Source: Gemmatimonadaceae bacterium
Lineage (GTDB): Bacteria; Gemmatimonadota; Gemmatimonadetes; Gemmatimonadales; Gemmatimonadaceae
Direction: 5' to 3'
NCBI GenBank assembly: GCA_025356185.1
Contig: JANXUN010000133.1
Coordinates: 1-5,682 of the forward strand
DNA length: 5,682 bases
The position numbers and the translations under genes were made by a program. Of this stretch, positions 1 to 5,682 are shown one piece after another (the stretch's first letter is position 1; the number at the start of each line of letters is the position of its first letter). The notes below the pieces were generated by a model. It had not been told where the DNA came from and searched no databases. It worked only from the letters and a program-made list of their open reading frames with translations.

Positions 1-58
1 GCAGCAGCGTGGCCGCGCCGCGGAAGGGGCGGGCAGCCGGCCCGCTTCGCCACCGACT

Positions 59-1537
59 GTGTCTCAGGCGAGCATGCGCACGGGTTCGGTGCGGGTGATT
101 GCCTTCAGCGATTTTCACGCGGCGCTGCGGGCACGTGAAGATTCAACGGGTCGCGTCGTCGGCGGCGCAACGGCTCTGTCGGCAGCGATTGCGCGTGCCG
201 AACGCGAATGCACGGGGGCGTGCGTGAGCGTGGTCGTTCACGCGGGTGACCTGTTCACCGGAACGCCCGCCTCCGACTGGGCCGCTGGAGCGCCCACCGT
301 CGCCGTCATGAATCGCATGCATGTTGCCGCTGGTGCGCTCGGCAATCACGAATTCGATTTTGGACAGGACACGCTGCGCATGCGAATGGGCGAGCTCCAA
401 CATCGACTGCTCGCGGTCAACTTGCGCGACAACAGCGGGCGTATGCCGCCGTGGATTCGCGGTGATACAACCGTCGTGCGCAACGGTGTGCGCATTGGCA
501 TCGTCGGTGCGGCCGGCACGCTCACACCCGCTACCACCAAACGTCGCAACGTTGCCGATCTCACATTTCTCGAGCCTGCGCCGCTCATGAGTGAACGCAT
601 CACCGCCTTGCGTGCGCAGGGTGCACAGGTGGTCGTTGGTGTCATTCACGACGGCGGACGATGCGCCGGTCCGTTGCCTACCGATTGCCGTGGCGGTGGC
701 TTTGAGGTTGCACGCGCACTCACGTCAAAACCGGATGTGTTCGTGATCGGACATTCGCACGTGAACGCCAACACGCGGGTGAACGGGTTTCCCGTTGTCG
801 AGCCTGCGTCGAGTGGACGTGCCATACAGGTCATCGATATCCCGCTCGACGGCAGCGAAGCGACCATGACGTTGCGTCCGATTACTGACGATACGACGGG
901 CGCGCACGACGGCGTGGACTCGATCGTGCGGGTCGCCTTTGCGCGCGTCGCCGATCGCTTGCAGCGTCCGGTGGCAACACTGGCGCAGGCGATGCCACAC
1001 CGCGGTTCGCAGTATGCGTTAGGCAACCTCGTTGCTGACGCAGCGCGCGTGATGGGGAACGCCGACTTCGGTATGTGGAACAACGGCGGCATTCGCACCG
1101 ATGTACCCTCTGGACCGTTGCTGTTTGGCGGCGTGCATGAAATCTCGCCGTTCGGCAACGTGCTCGTACGACTTCGCCTCCACGGGGCGACGATGCGCAC
1201 GCTCTTTGAAAAGGCAATCGCGGGTGGACGACCAAGCGTGCACATCAGCGGTGCGCTGGTGACGTATGACGGAGACCGCCCCAAGGGTCAGCGCATCGTG
1301 AGCATGACGCTCGCAAACGGCGCTCCGTTCGATGACGCGCGCGTGTATACTTTGGTCGTGAACGACTTCATGATTGACGACCCCGAAACGATTCAGGGGT
1401 TGGCGCTGGTTGCACAAGAACTCCTCACCATTCGCGACAGTGATGCACTGGCCGGCTATTTCACGCGGCTTCCGCAGCCTGTTCGCGCAGACACGACCAT
1501 TCGTATTCGCGACGTGAAGCGCGCCGGTAGTCCATGA
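59..1537 (+). CDS. UshA-like 5'-nucleotidase / metallophosphatase, N-terminus probably outside window
   Basis: Predicted to hydrolyse the phosphate of nucleoside monophosphates (and perhaps related esters), probably outside the cytoplasm. The N-terminal calcineurin-like metal domain (about residues 10-270, counted from the GTG at 59) shows the full motif series: SDFH (D18, H20), GDLFTG (D64), GNHEFDFG (N96 with the H97/D100 catalytic pair), VIHDGG (H197) and GHSH (H232, H234). The C-terminal 5'-nucleotidase domain (about 300-480) has NNGGIR (341-346) and SPFGN (363-367). The usual GGDG(Y/F) substrate loop is replaced by NDFMIDDPE (435-443). There are exactly four cysteines, in two close pairs (C51/C55, C202/C210), which suits disulfides in an exported protein. 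No signal peptide follows the GTG, but the frame stays open to the left edge with Ala/Pro/Gly-rich codons, so the real start and secretion signal probably lie upstream. ATG at 74 is another start, with a weak AGGCGA before it. Its stop overlaps the next start (ATGA). Family assignment is firm; exact substrate is not. Confidence 0.9.
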   Translation: MSQASMRTGSVRVIAFSDFHAALRAREDSTGRVVGGATALSAAIARAERECTGACVSVVVHAGDLFTGTPASDWAAGAPTVAVMNRMHVAAGALGNHEFDFGQDTLRMRMGELQHRLLAVNLRDNSGRMPPWIRGDTTVVRNGVRIGIVGAAGTLTPATTKRRNVADLTFLEPAPLMSERITALRAQGAQVVVGVIHDGGRCAGPLPTDCRGGGFEVARALTSKPDVFVIGHSHVNANTRVNGFPVVEPASSGRAIQVIDIPLDGSEATMTLRPITDDTTGAHDGVDSIVRVAFARVADRLQRPVATLAQAMPHRGSQYALGNLVADAARVMGNADFGMWNNGGIRTDVPSGPLLFGGVHEISPFGNVLVRLRLHGATMRTLFEKAIAGGRPSVHISGALVTYDGDRPKGQRIVSMTLANGAPFDDARVYTLVVNDFMIDDPETIQGLALVAQELLTIRDSDALAGYFTRLPQPVRADTTIRIRDVKRAGSP

Positions 1538-1773
1538 GCGAGCCGACGGATGTGCGCGTGTACGTGAACGAGCGTGGCGTGAGTGTGCCGCACGGCGCCG
1601 ATGCGTTGACCGCGGTGCGTGCGCTGTATCCCGATCAGGCCGACGCCATCGCCGCAGGCACTATGCGACTCACGGACAGCCGCGGATTGCCGACCGACGC
1701 ACAACTGACCGTATCGGGCGGTGCGATCTATCGCGTGGTGCCTGTGCGCGAACGCGGTGAGGACATCGCATGA
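1534..1773 (+). CDS. Small protein of unknown function, possibly beta-grasp-like (79 aa)
   Basis: I do not recognise a named family. The protein is acidic at its C-terminus, has no cysteine and no membrane segment, and should be cytosolic. The pattern suggests two N-terminal strands (VRVYVN at 7-12 and GVSVP at 15-19), a helix (about 22-41, including ALTAVRALYPDQADAI), then RLTDSRG (45-51) and a final strand (AIYRVVPV, 64-71). This order resembles small beta-grasp proteins of the ThiS/MoaD type. However, the C-terminal diglycine used for thiocarboxylation is absent: the only GG (62-63) is internal and the chain ends in GEDIA. The ATG overlaps the nucleotidase stop by ATGA, and its own stop overlaps the adenosine deaminase start by ATGA. 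It is therefore likely to be translationally coupled on both sides, which supports a real gene and hints at a role linked to purine salvage. That role is inference only. Confidence 0.72.
   Translation: MSEPTDVRVYVNERGVSVPHGADALTAVRALYPDQADAIAAGTMRLTDSRGLPTDAQLTVSGGAIYRVVPVRERGEDIA
1759..1763 (+). promoter_or_regulatory. Ribosome binding site of adenosine deaminase
   Basis: GAGGA lies six bases before the ATG at 1770, inside the last codons of the small upstream gene. It supports that start over downstream alternatives and suggests that adenosine deaminase can recruit ribosomes itself as well as through the ATGA overlap. Confidence 0.6.
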
Positions 1774-2870
1774 ACGAACTTTCAGCGTCGTTCGTAGACG
1801 CGGTGCGCCGCATGCCGAAGGCGGAGCTGCACTGCCATCTCGATGGTTCGCTGCGACCAGCGACGCTGCTCGAGCTCTCGCAGCAACAGCAGCGCGCGTT
1901 GCCAATCGCGAACGCCACGGCGCCGCAACTGGCGAAGTGGATGCGCGTTGACGACGCGCGAAACCTCGAAGATTATTTGGCGCGCTTTGAAATTACGCTG
2001 GCGGTTATGCAAGACGCCGCGTCGCTGGAACGTATTGCCTACGAGTTGGTGCTCGACGCCGCAGCTGACGGCGTGCGTTACATCGAGGTGCGCTTTTGTC
2101 CGACGCTGAACGTACGCGAAGGCCTCTCTACCCAGCAGGTCATGCGCGCGGTGATCCGCGGGCTGACGCTTGGGGAGCGCACCTCGGGCACCGTCGCACG
2201 CGTGATCGTTTGCGCGCTGCGCAGCTTTCCATGGCCGCATGCGATGGAGATGGCCGAACTCGCCGTTTCCTTTAAATCACAAGGCGTCGTGGCGCTTGAC
2301 CTTGCAGGCGGTGAATACGGCAACGCCGCGCACGTGCACGCGGCCGCATTTGACTACGCGCGCAACAGTGACCTTGCGGTGACAATTCATGCCGGCGAAG
2401 GCGACGGACCGCTGTCGATTCGCGAAGCGGTGCATCGCTGTGCCGCTGATCGGATCGGACACGGTACTCGGCTGCACGAAGATGCGTCGCTCGAGGCGTT
2501 TGTTATCGATCGACAAATTCCATTGGAAGTGTGTCCGACCAGCAACGTGCAAACACGAGTCGTCGCGTCGTTCGGCGAACATCCTTTAGCGCGATATCAC
2601 CGACTCGGCGGTGTCGTGACACTCAGCACAGACAATCGACTCATGAGTGGGGTCTCGCTCACCGACGAGTTTGTTCGGTGCGCCGAACATATCGGGTTCG
2701 GCTGGAGTGAGTTGACCTCGATCTCGTTGGCAGCCTTTGACGCGGCATTTCTGCCGCACGCCGAACGTGTGCGGTTGCGTACACAAGCAGCGCATGACAT
2801 CGCCGAGCTGCATGAAGTGCTGATTGCCATGCCGACGCACGCGCGTTGGTCGTCCGGAGGCAGCGAGTGA
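1770..2870 (+). CDS. add: Adenosine deaminase
   Basis: Zinc-dependent hydrolytic deaminase converting (deoxy)adenosine to (deoxy)inosine plus ammonia in the cytosol. The amidohydrolase-fold motifs are complete: ELHCHLDGS (zinc ligands H21, H23), VRYIEVRFCP, IHAGEGDG (zinc ligand H207, catalytic E210), RIGHGT (H231), EVCPTSN (254-259) and STDNRLMSG with zinc ligand D288. Asn289 stands where the mammalian enzyme has a second Asp in TDDP; as I recall, actinobacterial adenosine deaminases also carry this TDN form. The length of 366 residues is slightly above the roughly 330-350 typical of bacteria. The start is fixed by the SD-like GAGGA and the ATGA overlap with the small gene. The stop overlaps the phosphorylase start (GTGA). 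The 6-aminodeoxyfutalosine deaminases of menaquinone synthesis share this fold and cannot be fully excluded from sequence alone, but the adjacent nucleotidase and purine nucleoside phosphorylase favour adenosine as substrate. Confidence 0.93.
   Translation: MNELSASFVDAVRRMPKAELHCHLDGSLRPATLLELSQQQQRALPIANATAPQLAKWMRVDDARNLEDYLARFEITLAVMQDAASLERIAYELVLDAAADGVRYIEVRFCPTLNVREGLSTQQVMRAVIRGLTLGERTSGTVARVIVCALRSFPWPHAMEMAELAVSFKSQGVVALDLAGGEYGNAAHVHAAAFDYARNSDLAVTIHAGEGDGPLSIREAVHRCAADRIGHGTRLHEDASLEAFVIDRQIPLEVCPTSNVQTRVVASFGEHPLARYHRLGGVVTLSTDNRLMSGVSLTDEFVRCAEHIGFGWSELTSISLAAFDAAFLPHAERVRLRTQAAHDIAELHEVLIAMPTHARWSSGGSE
2856..2860 (+). promoter_or_regulatory. Strong Shine-Dalgarno for purine nucleoside phosphorylase
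   Basis: A perfect GGAGG sits six bases before the GTG at 2867, within the last codons of the deaminase gene. It decides the start of the next gene: the longer reading from TTG at 2846 would place this SD inside the coding sequence and has no comparable site of its own. Confidence 0.85.
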
Positions 2871-3736
2871 GCGAGCTACATTCGAGTTCGGACCTGCGGC
2901 CGAAAACTGAACGACCCGGGGCATCGCAGGCCGCGGTCGCTGCGCAGTTCATCCGCGATCACGTCGGCTATCCGTTCCAAACACCAGTGTGCGGAATCGT
3001 GCTCGGGTCCGGCCTAGGCGGACTCGCCAATCACATCGAACGCGCAACACGCATTCCGTTCTCGCAGGTGCCGGGATTTCCTACGGCAACAGTTGCGGGA
3101 CATGCAGGACAGCTGGTATTGGGAACCTTGGCTGGCAGACCTGTTGTGTTGATGGCGGGGCGATTTCATATGTACGAAGGACATGACGCATCGCTGGCGG
3201 CGTTTCCGGTGCGGGTGATGCACGCGCTTGGCGCTCCGGTGTATGTCGCGTCCAATGCGGCGGGCGGCGTGCGTCGCACGTTTCGTCCCGGTGATCTGAT
3301 GGTGATTGCCGATCATCTCAATCTGATGTTTCGCAATCCGCTCATCGGCGCCGTTGAAACAGGCGATGAACGATTTCCTGACATGTCGGATCCCTACGAT
3401 CCAGCGTTGCAGCATCTGCTGCATACCGCAGCGCGCACGGTTGGTGTGACGTTACAGGTTGGCGTGTATTGCGGGTTGCTTGGACCGACGTACGAAACGC
3501 CGGCGGAAGTGCGCATGCTTGAGCGCCTTGGCGCGGATGCCGTCGGCATGTCAACCGTGCCTGAAGTACTTGTGGCGCGTGCTATTGGCATGCGCGTAGC
3601 CGCCGTTTCATGCATTACTAACAAAGCCGCTGGTCTGTCGCTCGAACCGCTCAATCACGCGGAAGTGATGGAGACGGGAAAAGCGGTCGCGGCAGATTTC
3701 GAAGCGCTTATCACCCAGTTCGTGCGGTTGCTCTGA
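2867..3736 (+). CDS. punA: Purine nucleoside phosphorylase, trimeric (PNP/MTAP) type
   Basis: Phosphorolysis of inosine/guanosine nucleosides to the free base plus (deoxy)ribose-1-phosphate, in the cytosol. At 289 residues it has the usual length of the low-molecular-mass homotrimeric family. Visible motifs: GIVLGSGLGGLA near the N-terminus (phosphate loop, S48), VPGFP and GHAG (H79), GRFHMYEGH (R99, H101), SNAAGG (129-134), GPTYETPAE (Y209, E210), GMSTVPE (M228, S229) and CITNKAAG (N252). The Glu/Asn pair (E210, N252) matches the 6-oxopurine recognition residues of mammalian PNP (Glu201, Asn243) and argues against a methylthioadenosine phosphorylase. A 6-oxopurine enzyme fits directly after adenosine deaminase, because adenosine must become inosine before this type of PNP can use it. 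The start chosen is GTG at 2867 (GTGA overlap with the deaminase stop, GGAGG six bases upstream); a TTG at 2846 would add seven residues. Confidence 0.93.
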   Translation: MSELHSSSDLRPKTERPGASQAAVAAQFIRDHVGYPFQTPVCGIVLGSGLGGLANHIERATRIPFSQVPGFPTATVAGHAGQLVLGTLAGRPVVLMAGRFHMYEGHDASLAAFPVRVMHALGAPVYVASNAAGGVRRTFRPGDLMVIADHLNLMFRNPLIGAVETGDERFPDMSDPYDPALQHLLHTAARTVGVTLQVGVYCGLLGPTYETPAEVRMLERLGADAVGMSTVPEVLVARAIGMRVAAVSCITNKAAGLSLEPLNHAEVMETGKAVAADFEALITQFVRLL

Positions 3737-3743
3737 TGCGCGC

Positions 3744-3750
3744 GGTGATC
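3744..3750 (+). promoter_or_regulatory. Possible ribosome binding site of the RNA methyltransferase
   Basis: GGTGATC in the short gap before the GTG at 3756 is complementary to the conserved GATCACC near the 3' end of bacterial 16S rRNA, the 5' side of the anti-SD region. It is not a classic GGAGG, so the assignment is tentative. It is the only SD-like element in the gap and supports the GTG start. Confidence 0.4.
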
Positions 3751-3755
3751 GCATC

Positions 3756-4532
3756 GTGAAGCTCCTGACGCTTGCGCGCGATCTGCAGCGGCGGAAGGCG
3801 CGGGAACGGCAAGGCTGTTTTGTTGCGGAAGGCGTGCGATCCGTTGAGGCCTTGCTCGCGTCGTCGCTTTCGATCGTTGGAGTGTTGGTTGATGAGTCAT
3901 TTGGCGAAGACGAGCGAAGCCGCGCGCTGTTAGACGCAGCGCGCGCGCGCAGTGTGCCGGTGAAGCGCATCAGCGAGACAGATTTCACGAGCGCCGCCAG
4001 TACGGAATCGCCTCAAGGGGTGCTGGCGGTGGGCGAAATCCCCTCGGTCACGTTGCCCGCGCCCACCTACGGACCCACGCGGTATTTGCTGCTCGACGCG
4101 CTGCAAGATCCGGGAAACGTGGGGACGATTATACGTACGGCAGCGGCGCTTGGCGTGACGGCAACCGTGGCGTTGCCGGGAACCGTTGACTTATGGAACG
4201 CCAAAGTCGTCCGTAGCACGATGGGGGCACTGTTCGCGCACCCGGCATTGGCCGCCAGTTGGCAAGACGTGACCACGTTTATTCGTGAGCACGACGTCTC
4301 GTGCTGGGCAGCTGATGCAGACGGTGTGCGGATCGATTCGGATGTACCGCTTCGGCAGGACTCACGACCAACCCGGCTTGCACTCATCGTGAGTAACGAA
4401 GGAGCGGGGTTGTCCGCGCAGGCCTCTGCACTCGCAACGCAACGCGTCGCGATTGGCATGGTCGCAGGCGCCGAGTCGCTGAATGTAGCAGTTGCTGCCG
4501 GAATATTGATGCACGCGTTGCGCGCGGGCTAA
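3756..4532 (+). CDS. SpoU/TrmH-family RNA 2'-O-methyltransferase
   Basis: Predicted SAM-dependent methylation of a ribose 2'-OH in rRNA or tRNA, in the cytosol. The N-terminal part (about 1-100) is the L30e-like substrate-binding domain, with the typical opening KARERQGCFVAEGVRSVEALL. The catalytic SPOUT knot follows: motif 1 LQDPGNVGTIIRTAAALG (N121, R127), motif 2 LIVSNEGAGLS (N214, E215, G216) and motif 3 AGAESLNVAVAAGILMHAL (S241, L242, N243). All three motifs look intact, so it should be active. The 258-residue length is normal, but the N-terminus lacks the dozen or so residues (often ending in NP.VK) that many relatives carry; no in-frame start lies just upstream, and the GTG is the best choice. 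The gene starts 19 bases after the phosphorylase stop, so it is probably co-transcribed. The target nucleotide cannot be told from sequence; names such as RlmB, TsnR or TrmH would be guesses. Confidence 0.9.
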   Translation: MKLLTLARDLQRRKARERQGCFVAEGVRSVEALLASSLSIVGVLVDESFGEDERSRALLDAARARSVPVKRISETDFTSAASTESPQGVLAVGEIPSVTLPAPTYGPTRYLLLDALQDPGNVGTIIRTAAALGVTATVALPGTVDLWNAKVVRSTMGALFAHPALAASWQDVTTFIREHDVSCWAADADGVRIDSDVPLRQDSRPTRLALIVSNEGAGLSAQASALATQRVAIGMVAGAESLNVAVAAGILMHALRAG

Positions 4533-4545
4533 CGCCCGTCGCAAT

Positions 4546-5412
4546 GTGCACACACAAACAATCCTGATGCTCCCACTGACTGCTGAACTCGTATTCGTGA
4601 TATTGCTACCGGTCTTTTGGATCGGTGCATCGATCGGATCGTTCCTCAACGTGTGCATTTCGCGATGGCCCGCCGATCTAAGCGTGGTGTCTCCACGCTC
4701 CCGCTGTCCCAACTGCGCGCGTCCCATTGCGTGGTATGAGAACATTCCGCTGCTGAGTTGGATTGTGTTGCGCGGAAAGTGTCGCGGATGCGCGCTGCCA
4801 ATTTCGATCCAATATCCGGCTGTCGAACTGATCGTTGCCTCGGGGTGGGTGGCGAGTGTCGTCGTGTTTGGTACCACACTCGAAGCGCTGCGCGTCGCGG
4901 TGTTCGGCACGATTTTGTTCGGCATCGCAGTCACCGATGCCAAGCACTATCTCATTCCCGACGGATTTACCATCACCGGATTGTTCTTTGTGCTGGCGAT
5001 GGCCGCCGTGAATTTCTTCCTCGGCGAATCCACGCAGTTTGCGAGCATGTGGCCGGCAGTCATCGGCGCGTGCGTCGGAGCCGGCGCGATCACCATCATT
5101 GGATGGTTGGCCGAAGTCGCGATGAAGCGCGAAGCGATGGGATTCGGCGACACGACGCTCATGGCGGTTGTGGGCGCCGCGCTTGGCCCGGAGCGCGCGT
5201 TGCTGACTATTATCGGCGGCGCGGCCGTCGGTGCGGTGTTCTTTATCGTATTCGTAGCACCCGTGGTATGGGTGCGGAGCAAGCGCACCGGCGTGCAGTT
5301 CGCGTTTCCCGACGTTCCGTTTGGAGTGTTCCTTGCGCCTGCCGCGATGCTTGCCTTGCTTTGGGGTGACCGCCTCATCGTTTGGTACATGCAACGCGCC
5401 TTCCCGACCTAA
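4546..5412 (+). CDS. pilD: Prepilin peptidase / N-methyltransferase (type IV pilus or type II secretion)
   Basis: Inner-membrane aspartic protease that cleaves the leader of type IV prepilins and pseudopilins and, in bifunctional members, N-methylates the new first residue. The N-terminal hallmark IGASIGSFLNVCISR follows the first membrane helix. The cytoplasmic zinc domain has two CxxC pairs (C54/C57 and C79/C82), which marks the full two-domain form. The catalytic aspartates are seen in TDAKHYLIPD (D131, with IPD at 137-139) and GFGD (D202). About eight hydrophobic helices follow the family topology, and the length (288) is normal. The gene starts 13 bases after the methyltransferase stop and has no clear SD. 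GTG at 4546 is the first start; ATG at 4567 (residue 8) is also possible and gives an N-terminus (MLPLTAELVF) that is equally family-like. No pilin genes are in the window, so the substrates must be encoded elsewhere. Confidence 0.93.
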   Translation: MHTQTILMLPLTAELVFVILLPVFWIGASIGSFLNVCISRWPADLSVVSPRSRCPNCARPIAWYENIPLLSWIVLRGKCRGCALPISIQYPAVELIVASGWVASVVVFGTTLEALRVAVFGTILFGIAVTDAKHYLIPDGFTITGLFFVLAMAAVNFFLGESTQFASMWPAVIGACVGAGAITIIGWLAEVAMKREAMGFGDTTLMAVVGAALGPERALLTIIGGAAVGAVFFIVFVAPVVWVRSKRTGVQFAFPDVPFGVFLAPAAMLALLWGDRLIVWYMQRAFPT

Positions 5413-5682
5413 TGCAACGCTTCGCGACACCAACGTTTTCGGCTCAGCGCGTCATCGCTTGCACGGCGCGAGCGGTGATTGCTTCTACGTCCATCGTTGC
5501 AGTCATTGCGTGCAGCGACGGTAAAGCCAAGTCCACCGGACCGTACGCCGATCTCGTCAACTCGGCGCTGCCGAAAATTGAAGAGCAGACAGGGCTGACG
5601 TATAAACAGCCGCCAACGCTCGCAACCAAATCACACGACGAAGTCGCACAGTTTGTGATGAAGCAGCTCACAAGCGCTCGCG
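5412..5682 (+). CDS. Putative lipoprotein of unknown function, 3' end cut by window edge
   Basis: Ninety codons are visible with no stop before the right edge. The start ATG overlaps the prepilin peptidase stop as TAATG, typical of translational coupling; no SD is seen. The N-terminus has basic residues (R3, R13, R20), then a hydrophobic stretch (AVIASTSIVAVIA, about 21-33) and a lipobox VIAC with the acceptor cysteine at C34, followed by SDG. This predicts export and lipid anchoring. Asp at +2 (S35, D36 counted after C34: Ser is +2) does not apply, so outer-membrane sorting by the Lol route is possible. After a short flexible linker, the mature part (about 44-90) looks helical and soluble, including LPKIEEQTGLTYKQPP and SHDEVAQFVMKQL. 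I do not recognise the family. A second VIAC at 14-17 lies too close to the start to be the processing site. Confidence 0.78.
   Translation, partial: MQRFATPTFSAQRVIACTARAVIASTSIVAVIACSDGKAKSTGPYADLVNSALPKIEEQTGLTYKQPPTLATKSHDEVAQFVMKQLTSAR

Noticed and set aside
646..1284. 212-codon open frame on the - strand over the nucleotidase
   Set aside because: It is a shadow of a gene with intact metallophosphatase and 5'-nucleotidase motifs, and its Ser/Arg/Pro-rich translation has no recognisable family features.
1534..1773. ThiS/MoaD sulfur carrier assignment for the small protein
   Set aside because: The essential C-terminal Gly-Gly is missing and no ThiF/MoeB-like activating enzyme or thiamine/molybdopterin gene is nearby; only a vague fold resemblance remains.
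2846..2866. TTG start for the purine nucleoside phosphorylase
   Set aside because: The GTG at 2867 has a perfect GGAGG six bases upstream and forms a GTGA overlap; the TTG lacks both and would bury the SD in coding sequence.
2867..3736. Methylthioadenosine phosphorylase
   Set aside because: The Glu210/Asn252 pair and SNAAGG motif match the 6-oxopurine PNP branch, not the MTAP branch.
4678..5433. 251-codon open frame on the - strand over the prepilin peptidase
   Set aside because: The + strand frame carries all catalytic motifs of a known family. The reverse frame gives a His/Arg/Gly-rich, low-complexity protein with no recognisable domain and is a by-product of GC-biased codon use.
1..5682. 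Promoters, terminators, CRISPR arrays, mobile elements, tRNA or rRNA genes
   Set aside because: No gap between genes is longer than 20 bases, and I saw no spaced repeats, transposase, inverted terminal repeats, hairpin plus T-run or RNA gene sequence.
1..5682. A previously undescribed defence or other multi-gene system
   Set aside because: Five of the seven genes belong to well-known housekeeping families; only the small protein and the truncated lipoprotein are unexplained, which is too little to claim a system.

Overview
All seven genes in this window lie on the + strand, almost without gaps, so it reads as the interior of one operon. Base composition is fairly GC-rich (about 60% by eye), with several GTG starts and many stop/start overlaps. 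An outer-membrane-type lipoprotein and a type IV prepilin peptidase point to a diderm bacterium. The style and gene content resemble Gemmatimonadota, but this is an impression from protein wording and was not tested by a search.

Layout: (1) the main part of a UshA-like 5'-nucleotidase, whose N-terminus probably lies before the window; (2) a 79-residue protein of unknown function, possibly beta-grasp-like, overlapping both neighbours by ATGA; (3) adenosine deaminase; (4) a trimeric-type purine nucleoside phosphorylase, whose best start is GTG at 2867 behind a GGAGG; (5) a SpoU/TrmH-family RNA 2'-O-methyltransferase; (6) a prepilin peptidase; (7) the first 90 codons of a lipoprotein that runs off the right edge.

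Genes 1, 3 and 4 stand in reaction order: a nucleotide such as AMP is dephosphorylated to adenosine, deaminated to inosine, and phosphorolysed to hypoxanthine plus ribose-1-phosphate. This is a coherent nucleotide-scavenging module. The downstream genes (RNA methylation, pilin processing, lipoprotein) have no obvious functional tie to it and are probably transcriptional passengers.

No promoter, terminator, RNA gene, mobile element or CRISPR array is visible, and no gap between genes exceeds 20 bases. I do not see a clearly new multi-gene system. The items most worth a second look are the small unknown protein inside the purine module, the divergent C-terminal substrate motif and paired cysteines of the nucleotidase, and two 7-codon mini-ORFs that bridge the only two non-overlapping gene junctions.
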